From contig JADJNY010000007.1 in the NCBI GenBank assembly GCA_016714045.1, positions 124,001-188,000 of the forward strand: 64,000 bases of DNA. The letters run 5' to 3'. Below, in pieces: positions 42,869 through 52,183 of this stretch. Below the pieces are notes generated by a model. The model saw only the letters and a list, made by a program, of their open reading frames with translations, searched no databases and was not told the DNA's origin. The position numbers were made by a program, and so were the translations under genes. Numbering within the stretch: position 1 is the first letter of the stretch; each line of letters opens with the position of its first letter. The DNA is from Planctomycetota bacterium (lineage in GTDB: Bacteria; Planctomycetota; UBA1135; GCA-002686595).

Positions 42869-45145
42869 CTACGGTGCGTAGTTCGCGTTCGGGTTCGTCG
42901 CGAGGTCGAGGTCGGTTTGCGTCGCGATCACGGGCCCGAACAGGTTGCCGGCGCCGACGGCGAAGGGTGCCACCGTGCAGGAGCTCGCGAGGTTGCGCAC
43001 GACGAGGCTCGCGCTGCCCGCGTCGACCGCGACGCCCGTGCCGCACTGACTCACCGTGCAGTCCGCGACGCGCACGCCGCTCGCGCAGCCCGCGCCGCTC
43101 GGATCGCCGACGTGGATGCCGACCGGGCTCGAGCTCACCGTGCAGCGCTCGATCGCGCCGCCCTTCGCGCTCGAGACGTCGCAGGCCACGCCGCCGTTCT
43201 CGTCGAACGAGCAGTCGCTGACGTGCACCTGCACCGGCGAGCACCCGCCGAGCGGCTGGACCGCGAGCCCGCCGGCGGCGTTGCGCCGGGACGCCAGATG
43301 CAGGAGCTTCGGCGTCGCCTTGCCGCGCGCGACGACGCCGATCCCGCCGTTGCCGGACGTCGAGCCGTGACTGATCGAGAGCTCGGTCGACGGGAGTCCG
43401 GGCGTCGTCGAGGCATCGATGCCGTCGCCGCCGTTGTCCTCGCAGCGCACGCGGACGCACCAGGCGTTCGTGCGCTCGAGGTGCAAGCCGTCCTGGCCGT
43501 TGTGCGTCACCATCGTGCCCTCGAGCACGACGCGGCTGTCGGTCGCGGAGAGGCCGTTCAGTCCGCACTCGTCGAGGTTGCCGAGCTGCTGCTCGTACGT
43601 GCAGTGCGTGAGCCGCACGCCGTCCTCGGTGTTCCGGTAGATCTGCACGTTGCGGTACTGGACGGTGCTGTCGGTGGCCGCGATGCCCGAGCGGTGGTTC
43701 CCGTAGATCATCCCGTCCCAACCCTTGTGGCGCGTGCGCAGCGTGTAGACGCCGTTCTCGCCGTTGTCCGCGACGCCGAGCATCGACACGTCGACGTCGC
43801 TGTCTTCGGCGTGCAATCCGTCGCGGCCGTTCGACTTGAACGTGCCCTTCGTGACCTGGCAGGTCACGTTGGCGAGCGCGAGCCCGTCCCGCAGGTTGTT
43901 CACGAAGTGCGCGTCCTGCATGGAGACCTTCGCGAAGTAGGGCAGCGCCGTCGCGTCGAGGTGCAGCCCGTCGAGACCGTTCCCGTCGCATTGCAGGCCC
44001 GCGAGGCGCGATTCGCCGAGCAGGAGCGAGGCAGCGCTGCCCGAGAACGCGATGTGGACCCCCGAGCCGCCGTTCCGCGACGACGACGAGTTCGTGGCGT
44101 CGAGGGCGGCTCCGCCCACGATCTCCACGCCGTGCGAGCCGTACTGCGCGAAGCGGGCGCCGTCGAGGACGACCTGCACCGGGTCGTCGACCGCGCGCGT
44201 CACGTGCAGGCCCGCGCCGGCGCAACGCTCGACGACGCTGACCCAGGTCCGCACGCGGCGCGTGCTCGGGACGGGCAGCACGCCGGACAGCTCCACGTCG
44301 AGGCCGTGACCGAGGCAATCGCGGATGCTCACGTTTCGCAGATCGAGGTCGAGCCCGACGTTCGAGAGCACGCGGCATCCGTCGCCGCCGACGATCGCGC
44401 ACCGATCGAGCTGCGCATGGAACGAGCCGCCGGCTCCGCCGCCGCCGGGCCCCGCGGTCGCGTCGACGAGGAGCGCCTCGGTGCTCGAGCCGCGGATGTT
44501 GCAGCGCGCGAGGTCGACGTCGCCGCGCACGCACTCGATGCCGCGCGTGCAACCCTGGACGTCGACGTCGGCGAGCGTCGTCGTCTCGACGTCGGTCGCG
44601 CTGACGCCGGTCGTGCTCTGCGAGAGCCAGCTCGCGCCCTGGTTGACCGAGTAACAGAGCTTGTAGAGGCTCGCGGTGCCCGCGCAGTGGGCGACCACCG
44701 CGTCCTGGACGTTGACGTCGTCCACGGACTCGACGTGCAGCCCGTCGCCGCCGAAGAACAGGATCCGCGGCCCGAGCAGCGTCACACTCGCGCGCCGCGT
44801 CGTCGAGGGCGGGCAGTCGAGGCCATGCAGCGACGTCAAGGTCGGTGTCCCGAGGACCGCGAACCCGTTGAAGTCGATCACGACCGAGCTCGCCGCCGGG
44901 TCGATCGAGATCGCGGTCTGGCCGGGACCGCACTGGATCGGGGCGGAGAGGAAGTAGGAGCCCGACTGGGTGATGTGGTGGAGCGACGCGCCGCTCCCGG
45001 GCACCTGGTTCAGGTCCGTGCGCGGATCTCGGACGACCCGCAGGATCAGGATGGCGGTCTGGGCCGAAGCGGCGGGGAAGGCCGCGACGAGACCCAGGAG
45101 GGCGACGAGGAGTCCAGGGAAACGCACGGGGGTCGTTCGGAGCAT
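42869..45145 (-). CDS. exported right-handed beta-helix repeat protein
   Basis: 758 residues from the ATG at 45145, which opens a signal peptide (GLLVALLGLVAAFPAASAQ). The remainder is a long series of ~22-25-residue parallel beta-helix turns rich in small residues, Asp, Cys and Asn (VIDFNGFAVLG, GDGLHVESVDDVNVQDAVVA, NGLDGLHLDATALPYF, NGRDGLHAEDSDVDVS, NGENGVYTLRTRH), as in NosD or pectate-lyase-like proteins. No catalytic set is evident. The C-terminus (GPVIATQTDLDLATNPNANY) resembles other Planctomycete beta-helix ends. Likely a surface or secreted carbohydrate-related protein; substrate unknown. The upstream in-frame extension to 45295 lacks protein character. Confidence 0.85.
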   Translation of the reverse strand: MLRTTPVRFPGLLVALLGLVAAFPAASAQTAILILRVVRDPRTDLNQVPGSGASLHHITQSGSYFLSAPIQCGPGQTAISIDPAASSVVIDFNGFAVLGTPTLTSLHGLDCPPSTTRRASVTLLGPRILFFGGDGLHVESVDDVNVQDAVVAHCAGTASLYKLCYSVNQGASWLSQSTTGVSATDVETTTLADVDVQGCTRGIECVRGDVDLARCNIRGSSTEALLVDATAGPGGGGAGGSFHAQLDRCAIVGGDGCRVLSNVGLDLDLRNVSIRDCLGHGLDVELSGVLPVPSTRRVRTWVSVVERCAGAGLHVTRAVDDPVQVVLDGARFAQYGSHGVEIVGGAALDATNSSSSRNGGSGVHIAFSGSAASLLLGESRLAGLQCDGNGLDGLHLDATALPYFAKVSMQDAHFVNNLRDGLALANVTCQVTKGTFKSNGRDGLHAEDSDVDVSMLGVADNGENGVYTLRTRHKGWDGMIYGNHRSGIAATDSTVQYRNVQIYRNTEDGVRLTHCTYEQQLGNLDECGLNGLSATDSRVVLEGTMVTHNGQDGLHLERTNAWCVRVRCEDNGGDGIDASTTPGLPSTELSISHGSTSGNGGIGVVARGKATPKLLHLASRRNAAGGLAVQPLGGCSPVQVHVSDCSFDENGGVACDVSSAKGGAIERCTVSSSPVGIHVGDPSGAGCASGVRVADCTVSQCGTGVAVDAGSASLVVRNLASSCTVAPFAVGAGNLFGPVIATQTDLDLATNPNANYAP

Positions 45146-45313
45146 GGCTGGCGAGGAATGTGGGGCGCGGGGACGGGCCGGCGGTCGTGACACGGGCGGC
45201 GGGGCGGTGGACAGGACTCTCGGAAAAAGCGGGCCCGGGGCGGCGCAGGCCCGGGGGACGGCCTCGGCCGGCCTCCCCGGCGGCGCTTCGCGCACGCTTC
45301 ACCCGCCCCGTCC

Positions 45314-45342
45314 TTGACCCGGGGTGCCGGGCCGGGGAGCCT
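45314..45342 (+). promoter_or_regulatory. possible promoter of the phosphomannomutase gene
   Basis: TTGACC (45314-45319), a 17-base spacer and GAGCCT (45337-45342), 8 bases before the ATG. The -35 is good and the -10 is poor. Confidence 0.3.
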
Positions 45343-45350
45343 CTCGCGCC

Positions 45351-46703
45351 ATGGGAATCTTCAAGGCCTACGACATCCGCGGGAAGGTGCCGGGCGAGCT
45401 CGACCCCGTCCTCGCGAAGAAGATCGGCAACGCGTTCGCGCGGCTCCTCGCGGCCAAGCGCCTCGTGATCGGCCGTGACATGCGCACCCACAGCCCGGCG
45501 ATCGCCGACGCCGTGATCGAGGGCGTGCGCGACGCCGGCTGCGACGTGCTTGCGATCGGCCTCGCGGAGACGCCGATGGCCTACTGGGCGATCGGCTCGC
45601 AACCCTGCGACGGCGGGCTCAACGTGACCGCGTCGCACAACCCGGGCGAGTACAACGGCATGAAGCTCTGCGCCGCGGGCGCGAAGCCGATCTCGGCCGC
45701 CAACGGGATCCTCGACATCGAGCGGATGTGCCAGGACCCGTACCCCGCGCCCGTCGCGCAGCGCGGGAAGCTCGAGACCGCCGACCTGCTCGCGGCCTAC
45801 GCCGACCACGTCGCGCGCTTCGCGCACCTCGAAGCGCCGATCGACGTCGCGATCGACGCGGCGAACGGCATGGCGGCGTACACGCTGCCGAGCGTGCTCG
45901 AGCGCCTCCCGAAGGTGAAGGCGCACACGCTCTTCATGGAGCTCGACGGCACGTTCCCGAACCACGAGGCGAACCCGCTCAAGGAGGAAAACCTCGATCC
46001 GGTGCGCGCGCTCGTCCTGAAGACGAAGAGCCGCCTCGGCATCGGCTTCGACGGCGACGCGGACCGCTGCTGCTTCGTCGACGAGACCGGCAAGACCGTC
46101 GGCAACGACCTGATGACGGCGCTCCTCGCGCGCGAGCTCCTGAAGACGAAGCCCGGCGTGCCGATCGTCTACGACCTGCGCTCGTCGTGGGTCGTGAAGG
46201 AGGAGGTGAAGAAGGCGGGCGGCGTGCCGATCCGCGACCGCGTCGGTCACTCCTTCATCAAGGCGACGATGCGCGCGAAGGGCGCCGTGTTCGGTGGCGA
46301 GCTCTCGGGCCACTTCTACTTCGCCGAGAACTACGTGTGCGACTCGGGCGTCATCGCGATGGTGCAGGCGCTCAACCTGCTCTCGCGCTCGAAGGCGCCG
46401 TTCTCCGCGCTCGTGCAGGACCTGCGCCGCTACCACGCGACGGGGGAGATCAACTTCCACGTCGACGACAAGGCGAAGGCGATCGCGGACCTCAAGGCGA
46501 AGTACAAAACGGGTCGCCAGGACGAGCTCGACGGCATCACGGTCGAGTTCGGCGATCTAGGGCACCGCGAGTGGTGGTGGTTCAACGTGCGCCCGTCGAA
46601 CACCGAGCCCTTGCTGCGGTTGAACCTGGAAGCCTCGAACGCGCGCTTGCGCGATCAGAAGCGCGACGAGATCGTGGCGCTCCTCGGAGAACCCGAAGCA
46701 TGA
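45351..46703 (+). CDS. manB: phosphomannomutase/phosphoglucomutase
   Basis: Alpha-D-phosphohexomutase that interconverts hexose 6- and 1-phosphates for nucleotide-sugar supply, cytoplasmic. 450 residues; the four-domain order is clear: FKAYDIRGKVP, the phosphoserine loop VTASHNPGEYNGMK, the Mg-binding loop GFDGDADRCCF, the sugar-binding loop GGELSGHFYF and the phosphate loop RPSNTEPLLRL. The close match to Pseudomonas AlgC-type enzymes suggests dual mannose/glucose use. It would feed the surface polysaccharide genes further right. Its TGA overlaps the ATG of the next gene (ATGA), so the two are coupled. Confidence 0.94.
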   Translation: MGIFKAYDIRGKVPGELDPVLAKKIGNAFARLLAAKRLVIGRDMRTHSPAIADAVIEGVRDAGCDVLAIGLAETPMAYWAIGSQPCDGGLNVTASHNPGEYNGMKLCAAGAKPISAANGILDIERMCQDPYPAPVAQRGKLETADLLAAYADHVARFAHLEAPIDVAIDAANGMAAYTLPSVLERLPKVKAHTLFMELDGTFPNHEANPLKEENLDPVRALVLKTKSRLGIGFDGDADRCCFVDETGKTVGNDLMTALLARELLKTKPGVPIVYDLRSSWVVKEEVKKAGGVPIRDRVGHSFIKATMRAKGAVFGGELSGHFYFAENYVCDSGVIAMVQALNLLSRSKAPFSALVQDLRRYHATGEINFHVDDKAKAIADLKAKYKTGRQDELDGITVEFGDLGHREWWWFNVRPSNTEPLLRLNLEASNARLRDQKRDEIVALLGEPEA

Positions 46704-47074
46704 AGCTCGCCCCCGCGCTCGTCGTTTCCGTCCTCGCCCTCCTGGCCGCGTGCTGCGCGGACGACTCCGCCGCGCTGCGCACGAGCGCGGGCGCGCGCTC
46801 CGCGTCGGACGCGCCGGCGACGATCGCCGGGACGCTGCTCGACGCCGCGAGCGGCGAGCCCGTCCCCAACGTGACCGTGCGCGGACCGCGCTCCTCCTCG
46901 TCGCGTAGCGACGAGCGCGGCCGCTTCGAGCTCGACGGGCTCGCCGTCGGCGACGAGGGCGAGGTGACGGCCGAGACCGGCGACGGACGCCGGGCCTCCG
47001 TGCCCGTGCGCCCGCTGCGCGCAGGACGCCTCGAGGTCGTGCTCCACCTCGCTCGCGCCGCGCGCGACGACTAG
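46700..47074 (+). CDS. small lipoprotein with a carboxypeptidase-regulatory-like domain
   Basis: 124 residues. The N-terminus MKLAPALVVSVLALLAAC is a lipoprotein signal (LAAC). The rest is one beta-sandwich of the CarboxypepD-regulatory type: TIAGTLLDAASGEPVPNVTV, then SDERGRFELDGLAVGDEGEV and a closing LEVVLHL. The ATG overlaps the manB stop by ATGA. The role is unknown; the same kind of domain occurs in the 334-2418 protein. Confidence 0.75.
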   Translation: MKLAPALVVSVLALLAACCADDSAALRTSAGARSASDAPATIAGTLLDAASGEPVPNVTVRGPRSSSSRSDERGRFELDGLAVGDEGEVTAETGDGRRASVPVRPLRAGRLEVVLHLARAARDD

Positions 47075-47260
47075 GCGGCCGCCCGCCGCCCGGAAACGGT
47101 TTCCGCCCGGAGGCCGTCGAGCCTCCCCCCGGACCAGACCGGAGACGACCCGCGCCCGGCCTGCGCGACGGGCCGCGCGCGGTGGCTTCCGCGCCCGCGG
47201 TGCGCTATCCCATCCCTCCGGTCCTGTCGATAGACACGCCACCCTCCCGGCCAGCGCCCG

Positions 47261-49225
47261 ATGTCGTCTCCCCGCGCAGCGCGAAACCCGCTCCTCCCGG
47301 TGCTCCTCCCAGCACTCCTCGGGGGCCTCGCCCTGGCTCCGTTCACGGCGGCGCTCCAGCGCGGGGCGCCGAAACCCGAGCCGCCGGCGAGCCCGGCCGA
47401 GGCGGTTCCCGGTGCCCAGGGGGACGACGCGCCCCGCGCTGCGGGCGACGCCGCGCCGGACCGCGCGCCGCGACCGCTGCCGACCGCCGACGAGTGGAAG
47501 GAGCTCCAGGCCCGCGACCGACGCGTCGCCTTCACGCCGCGCACCGCCGCCGACGCGCGCGCGCTGCTCGCGTCGAGCGCACCGTCCGCGGAGAAGCGCG
47601 CGGCGGCCTGGCTCGCGCTCGGCTCCTCGGGCGCGGTCAGCGAGCGCCTCGCCCTCGAGGACCTCACGCGCCACGGCGCGGGCATCGAGCGCCGCGCGGC
47701 GATCCTCGCGCTCGGCGAGCTTTCGACCGGCGTCGAGGCGCTCTTCACGTCGCTCACGTCGGAGGAGGACGAGATCGCCGAGTGCGCGCTCCTCGCGCTC
47801 CTGCGCTCGAACCGCGCGGCGAGCCGCCGCCGCGTCGAGGAGATCGCGAACGACCCCGGCCACCCGCTCCACGATGCGGCGGGGGCCCTGCTCGTCTTCG
47901 TCGCGGACCGCGCCGGCAGCACGCCGAACCGAGCGAGCGCGCTGCTCCTCGAACTGCGCTGGCAGGCCGCGCGGCAGTTCGGCCTCGTCGACGGACAGGC
48001 GTGGCAGGTGCTCCAGGTCCAGCGTCTCGCGTACGACCCCGTGTTCCGGCGCGAGCTCGTCGTCCGCCGCGCGGCGCGCCTCTACCGGCCTGGTGCGCGC
48101 GATCACCTGCTCCAGATCCTGCTCGCCGGACAAGGGCCCGCGCGGATCACGACCGCGATCGCGGCGATGCCGCTCGAGGTCCAGTCGCTCGTCGAGAACG
48201 ACCTCTGGGCGCCCGCCGACCACGCGGAATGGCGCCTCGTGCTCGAGGCGATCGACGCGCGCGGGCTCGCGTCCGTCGTCCCGGGCCTCCTCGAGCGCGC
48301 CGCGGCCGTCGACGCGCTGCACTACGAGGCGACGGTGCTGCTCGCACGCACCGGCAAGATCGAGCTCGCGCGCTACGTCGATCCCGACTTGTCGCGGCTC
48401 GGAATCGCCGACCGGCTCGCCGCGTGCGATGCCTTCGCGATCAGCGGGGACCTCGGCTGGCGCTCGCGCCTCGAGGACCTCGAGCAGAGTCTCGACGTGC
48501 CCGTTCGGCTCGCCGCGCGCGTCGCGCGCATGCGCCTCGGCTCGCGCGTGGCCGAGGACGAGGTGCGCGGGATCCTCGGCGACGTCGAGCACGCGGACCA
48601 CGCGGCGCTCGTGCGCGTGCTGCTCGGCGTCGCGCGCGACCCCGTCGTCGGCAACCTGCTCGAGGATTACCTGCCGACCGCGGAGGGCGCGGAAGCGCTC
48701 GACCTCGCCGTGACCCTCTGCCAGCAGGGGCGTATCACGGCGCGTGCGCGGGTGCGCGCGGCGCTCGCGGCCGATCCGACGCCGAAGGGGCCGGAAGCGC
48801 TGCGCCTCCTGCGCGCGCTCGGCCGCCGGCCGGGGCCCGAGGACCTCGAGCTCCTGCGCCAGCTCTTCCCGCTCGAGGACGAGCGCGACGTGCAGATCGA
48901 GCTCGCGGGCGCCTTGCTCGAGCTCGGCGACCCGGAGATCCTGCCGGTCGTGCGCGCGTCGCTGTGGCAGGACGAGTTCGACCTCTCCCTGCTCGCGGCC
49001 GCGGTGCTCGCCGAGGTCGGCGGCGGCGTGCGCGTCCTGCGGGACGAGCTGCGCGTGCCGCCCGCCGAGGCCGCGTCGGCGGACCTGCGGCGCGTCGGCT
49101 TCGCGATCGGCGCGTGGGGCGGGATGCGCGAGGTCGAGGACCTCGCCCGCGAGCTGCGCTACGCCTCCGGACATCCGGCGCTGCAGGGCGCGCTCCTCGG
49201 CGTGCTCTCGACCCGCACGCAGTGA
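47261..49225 (+). CDS. exported HEAT-repeat protein
   Basis: 654 residues. A signal peptide (PLLPVLLPALLGGLALAPF) and a Pro/Ala-rich stretch are followed by an all-helical solenoid of HEAT-like pairs: GIERRAAILALGELSTGVEA, EIAECALLALLRSN, PVRLAARVARMRLGSRVAED, RDVQIELAGALLELGDPEI and FDLSLLAAAVLAEVGGG. No catalytic motif. Such proteins act as binding scaffolds; the partner is unknown. The next gene starts 13 bases after the stop, so the two probably share an mRNA. CGATAGAC at about 47229 may belong to a -10 region. Confidence 0.75.
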   Translation: MSSPRAARNPLLPVLLPALLGGLALAPFTAALQRGAPKPEPPASPAEAVPGAQGDDAPRAAGDAAPDRAPRPLPTADEWKELQARDRRVAFTPRTAADARALLASSAPSAEKRAAAWLALGSSGAVSERLALEDLTRHGAGIERRAAILALGELSTGVEALFTSLTSEEDEIAECALLALLRSNRAASRRRVEEIANDPGHPLHDAAGALLVFVADRAGSTPNRASALLLELRWQAARQFGLVDGQAWQVLQVQRLAYDPVFRRELVVRRAARLYRPGARDHLLQILLAGQGPARITTAIAAMPLEVQSLVENDLWAPADHAEWRLVLEAIDARGLASVVPGLLERAAAVDALHYEATVLLARTGKIELARYVDPDLSRLGIADRLAACDAFAISGDLGWRSRLEDLEQSLDVPVRLAARVARMRLGSRVAEDEVRGILGDVEHADHAALVRVLLGVARDPVVGNLLEDYLPTAEGAEALDLAVTLCQQGRITARARVRAALAADPTPKGPEALRLLRALGRRPGPEDLELLRQLFPLEDERDVQIELAGALLELGDPEILPVVRASLWQDEFDLSLLAAAVLAEVGGGVRVLRDELRVPPAEAASADLRRVGFAIGAWGGMREVEDLARELRYASGHPALQGALLGVLSTRTQ

Positions 49226-49238
49226 CCGGGAGCACCGC

Positions 49239-50060
49239 GTGGCAGGGCGAGACGACGACCGCACCCCGTTCGCTCCCTCGGGGACGATCGCGCTCTTGAC
49301 CGACTTCGGTCTCGCCGATCCCTACGTCGGCCAGATGAAGGCCGTGCTCCTCGCGCGCTTCCCCGCCGCGCGCATCGTCGACCTCGCGCACGGCGTGCCG
49401 CCGCAGAACGTGCGCGTCGGCGCGTTCTTCCTGGCGCACGCGAGCCGCACGTTCGCGCCCGGCACCGTGCACGTCGCCGTGGTCGACCCGGGCGTCGGCT
49501 CGGCGCGCCGCCTCTTGGCGGCGGTGGAGGAGGGCCAGCTCTACCTCGCGCCGGACAACGGGCTCCTCCCCGCCGCGCTGGGCCCGCGCGCGCGGTACGT
49601 CGAGCTCGACCCCGATCGCTGCTCGCTCCCCGCGCGCAGCCGGACGTTCCACGGACGCGACGTGTTCGCCCCGGCCGCGGCGGCGCTCGCGAGCGGGACG
49701 CCGCTCGACGCGCTCGCGCGCCCGCTGGCGAGCGCGCCCGTCCCCGGCGCCGCGGTGCGCGCGACGCGCCGGCCGGACGGTGCGGTCGAGGCCGAGGTGC
49801 TCTTCGCGGACCACTACGGGAACCTCGTCCTGTCGGCCGAACCGGGCGACCTGGGCGGCGAACCGGCCGCCTGGCGCGCCGAGGCGCGCGGAAGGTCCGT
49901 CGCGTTCGCCGGGACCTATGCCGACGTGCGTTCGGGCGAGGCGTGCGCTCTGGTAGATTCCTTCGGTTCGATCGAGCTCGCCGTGCGCGATGGAAGCGCG
50001 GCGGCGGAGCTCGGCCTCGGCCGGGGGGACCCGGTCGTCTTCAGGAGGAACCCATGCTGA
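49239..50060 (+). CDS. SAM hydroxide adenosyltransferase (DUF62 / chlorinase-fluorinase-like family)
   Basis: 273 residues. Family blocks: IALLTDFGLADPYVGQMKAV, VDLAHGVPPQNVRVGAFFL, VHVAVVDPGVGS, YLAPDNGLLPAAL, RTFHGRDVFAPAAAAL and FADHYGNLVLS. The Asp, Arg and His of the hydrolase branch are in place (VVDPGVGSARR, FHGRDVF), which favours hydrolysis of S-adenosylmethionine to adenosine and methionine over halogenation. The GTG at 49239 has GGGAG 6 bases upstream; an ATG alternative is absent. Its last codons overlap the arginase start. Physiological purpose of the family is still unclear. Confidence 0.88.
   Translation: MAGRDDDRTPFAPSGTIALLTDFGLADPYVGQMKAVLLARFPAARIVDLAHGVPPQNVRVGAFFLAHASRTFAPGTVHVAVVDPGVGSARRLLAAVEEGQLYLAPDNGLLPAALGPRARYVELDPDRCSLPARSRTFHGRDVFAPAAAALASGTPLDALARPLASAPVPGAAVRATRRPDGAVEAEVLFADHYGNLVLSAEPGDLGGEPAAWRAEARGRSVAFAGTYADVRSGEACALVDSFGSIELAVRDGSAAAELGLGRGDPVVFRRNPC
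50043..50048 (+). promoter_or_regulatory. Shine-Dalgarno of the arginase gene inside the preceding gene
   Basis: AGGAGG 5 bases before the ATG at 50054, lying within the last codons of the SAM hydrolase gene. It fixes the arginase start and implies coupled translation. Confidence 0.75.
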
Positions 50061-50971
50061 ACAGGACGGTGGCGCTCGTGGGCGTGCCCATGGACCTCGG
50101 CGGCGGACGCCGCGGGGTCGACATGGGTCCGAGTGCCCTCAGGATCGCGGGCATCGAGGAGGCCGTGCGCTCCCTCGGGCTCGCGTTCGAGGACCGCGGC
50201 AACGTCCCGGTGCGGGAGCCGCGCTCGCGCGTCGAGCCGGAGGACCCGAAGGCGCGCTTCCTCCCGGAGATCGCGGACTGCTGCCGGCACCTGCGCGCGA
50301 AGGTCGAGGGCGTGCTCGCGGACGGCGCCTTCCCGCTCGTCGTCGGCGGCGACCACTCGATCGCGGTCGGGACCGTCGCGGCGATCTCGTCGCACTACCA
50401 TCGCCAGCAGAAGAAGATCGGCCTGATCTGGTTCGACGCCCACGGCGACATGAACACGCCGGAGACGAGCGTGTCGGGCAACATCCACGGGATGCCGCTC
50501 GCGTGCGTGCTCGGCCGCGGCGCGCCCGAGCTGACGAAGCTCGGCGAGCGCTTCCCGATGGTCGACGTCGAGAAGGCGGTGCTCGTCGGCGTGCGCTCGC
50601 TCGACGCGCGCGAGAAGGACGAGATCCGCGCCGCGGGTCTGCACGTCTACACGGCGCGCGACATCGACATGCACGGGATCCACAAGGTGATGAAGCTCGC
50701 GATCGAGATCGCGAGCACCGGCACCGCGGGGTTCCACCTCACCTTCGACATGGACGGCACCGATCCGTCCGTGGCACCCGGCGTCGGGACGCCGGTCCCC
50801 GGCGGGACGACGTTCCGCGAGAGCCACTTGATCATGGAGCACGCCGCGGAGTCCGGGAAACTGCTCGGGCTCGAGGTGACGGAGATCAACCCGATCCTCG
50901 ACAACCAGAACACGACCGCGCGCGTCGCGGTCGACCTCGTGCTCTCCGCGCTGGGCAAGGCGGTGCTGTAG
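50054..50971 (+). CDS. rocF: arginase
   Basis: Binuclear manganese enzyme that splits arginine into ornithine and urea. 305 residues, normal length. Metal ligands are in VVGGDHSIAVGT, WFDAHGDMNTP and TFDMDGTDPSVAPGVGTP; the substrate loop SVSGNIHGMPLA is arginase-like rather than agmatinase-like. The C-terminal helix region SGKLLGLEVTEINPILD is standard. It overlaps the upstream SAM hydrolase gene by 7 bases and is followed 6 bases later by the ABC permease gene, so these genes may be on one transcript although their functions differ. Confidence 0.94.
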   Translation: MLNRTVALVGVPMDLGGGRRGVDMGPSALRIAGIEEAVRSLGLAFEDRGNVPVREPRSRVEPEDPKARFLPEIADCCRHLRAKVEGVLADGAFPLVVGGDHSIAVGTVAAISSHYHRQQKKIGLIWFDAHGDMNTPETSVSGNIHGMPLACVLGRGAPELTKLGERFPMVDVEKAVLVGVRSLDAREKDEIRAAGLHVYTARDIDMHGIHKVMKLAIEIASTGTAGFHLTFDMDGTDPSVAPGVGTPVPGGTTFRESHLIMEHAAESGKLLGLEVTEINPILDNQNTTARVAVDLVLSALGKAVL

Positions 50972-50977
50972 ACCCGC

Positions 50978-52180
50978 ATGGGCGGCCTCGTCGCATCGCT
51001 CGGGAAGAACCGGCGGCTCTTGTCCGACCTCGTGTCGCGCGACCTGCGGGCGCGCTACGTCGGGTCGAGCATGGGCTTCTTCTGGTCCGTGCTGTTCCCG
51101 GTGATCAACCTCGCCGTCTACATGTTCGTCTTCCGCATCGTGCTCAAGATGCGGTGGAGCGACCAGCAGGGCACCGCCGAAGTCTCGATGCTGATGCTCG
51201 CGGGCATCCTCGTCTGGCACGCGTTCGCGGAGAGCACGTCGCGCATGACGAACGCGCTCGTCGAGAACCAGAACCTGATCCAGAAGGTCGTGTTCCCGTC
51301 CGAGGTGCTGCCCGTCTACCTCGTCATCTCGTCGCTCGTGAACATGCTGATCGGCCTCGTGATCGCGCTCTTCGCTGTCGGGTACTTCGCGTACGTGCGG
51401 CCCGAGGCGCGGCCCGGCGACGACGAGAAGCCGGTGGCGCTCTGGTCCGCGCACGCGGGCGAAACGCCGCGCGCGGGAAACGGCGTCGTGAAGCCCGGGC
51501 AGGTGCGCTGCGCCACGCGCGGGCCGGGCACCGAGGTCGCGGGGCTCACGATCGTCGATCGCGGCGAAGCGCCTTGGACCGGCTCGGCGGCGTCCGCGGC
51601 GGGTGATTTCGAGCACGTCGTGCCGCGCGACCTCGTCTACGCGCCGGGCGAGCGCTGGGCGATGGTGAAGAAGGTGATCAAGACGTCGGGCGAGCGCGCG
51701 CTCGTCGTCGATGGCTGGCGCGATGCGCGCGGCGAGCCCGTCGAGCCGCCGGTCGCGAACTCCCAGATCGTCGTCGTGGCGCCGCCGTCGCGGCCGCTCG
51801 CGCTCTCCGCGTGGCTCCTCGTGCTCCCGGGGCTCGTCGCGCTGCAGGGCCTCTTGATGCTGGGGCTCGGCTACCTGCTCTCCGCGTTCAACCTGTTCCT
51901 GCGCGACACGTACCACGTGATCGGCGTGCTGCTGACCGTGTGGATGTTCGCGACGCCGATCTTCTACCCCGAGCACCTCGTCGAGGACGCGGGCTACGGC
52001 TGGGTGCTCGCCGCGAACCCGATGCACTGGCTGATCGAGAGCTACCGCGAGGTCCTGATCTACGGCTCGGCGCCCGACTGGGCGGACGTCGGGCGCGTCG
52101 CGGCGGTCGCGGCCGTGCTGCTCCTGCTCGGCTCGGCGTTCTTCATGAAGCAGAAGCCGCGCTTCCCGGACCTCCTCTGA
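50978..52180 (+). CDS. wzm: ABC-2 polysaccharide export permease (Wzm-type) with a large extracytoplasmic insertion
   Basis: Membrane half of an ABC exporter for lipid-linked O-antigen or a similar glycan. The N-terminus LLSDLVSRDLRARYVGSSMG and FFWSVLFPVINLAVYMFVFR are classic for this family, and so are ILVWHAFAESTSR and the C-terminal ATPIFYPEHLV and NPMHWLIESYREVL. The protein is 400 residues, against ~260-275 usual: a ~130-residue hydrophilic block (about residues 140-270, with EHVVPRDLVYAPGERWAMVK) sits in the loop between the third and fourth membrane segments. The ATPase gene follows after 3 bases. Confidence 0.9.
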   Translation: MGGLVASLGKNRRLLSDLVSRDLRARYVGSSMGFFWSVLFPVINLAVYMFVFRIVLKMRWSDQQGTAEVSMLMLAGILVWHAFAESTSRMTNALVENQNLIQKVVFPSEVLPVYLVISSLVNMLIGLVIALFAVGYFAYVRPEARPGDDEKPVALWSAHAGETPRAGNGVVKPGQVRCATRGPGTEVAGLTIVDRGEAPWTGSAASAAGDFEHVVPRDLVYAPGERWAMVKKVIKTSGERALVVDGWRDARGEPVEPPVANSQIVVVAPPSRPLALSAWLLVLPGLVALQGLLMLGLGYLLSAFNLFLRDTYHVIGVLLTVWMFATPIFYPEHLVEDAGYGWVLAANPMHWLIESYREVLIYGSAPDWADVGRVAAVAAVLLLLGSAFFMKQKPRFPDLL

Positions 52181-52183
52181 ACC

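Noticed and set aside
42231..46460. Minus-strand open frame of 1409 codons and a plus-strand frame of 821 codons at 42725-45190
   Set aside because: Both are alternative frames over the beta-helix and manB genes, rich in Arg/Val/Ala repeats without protein character.
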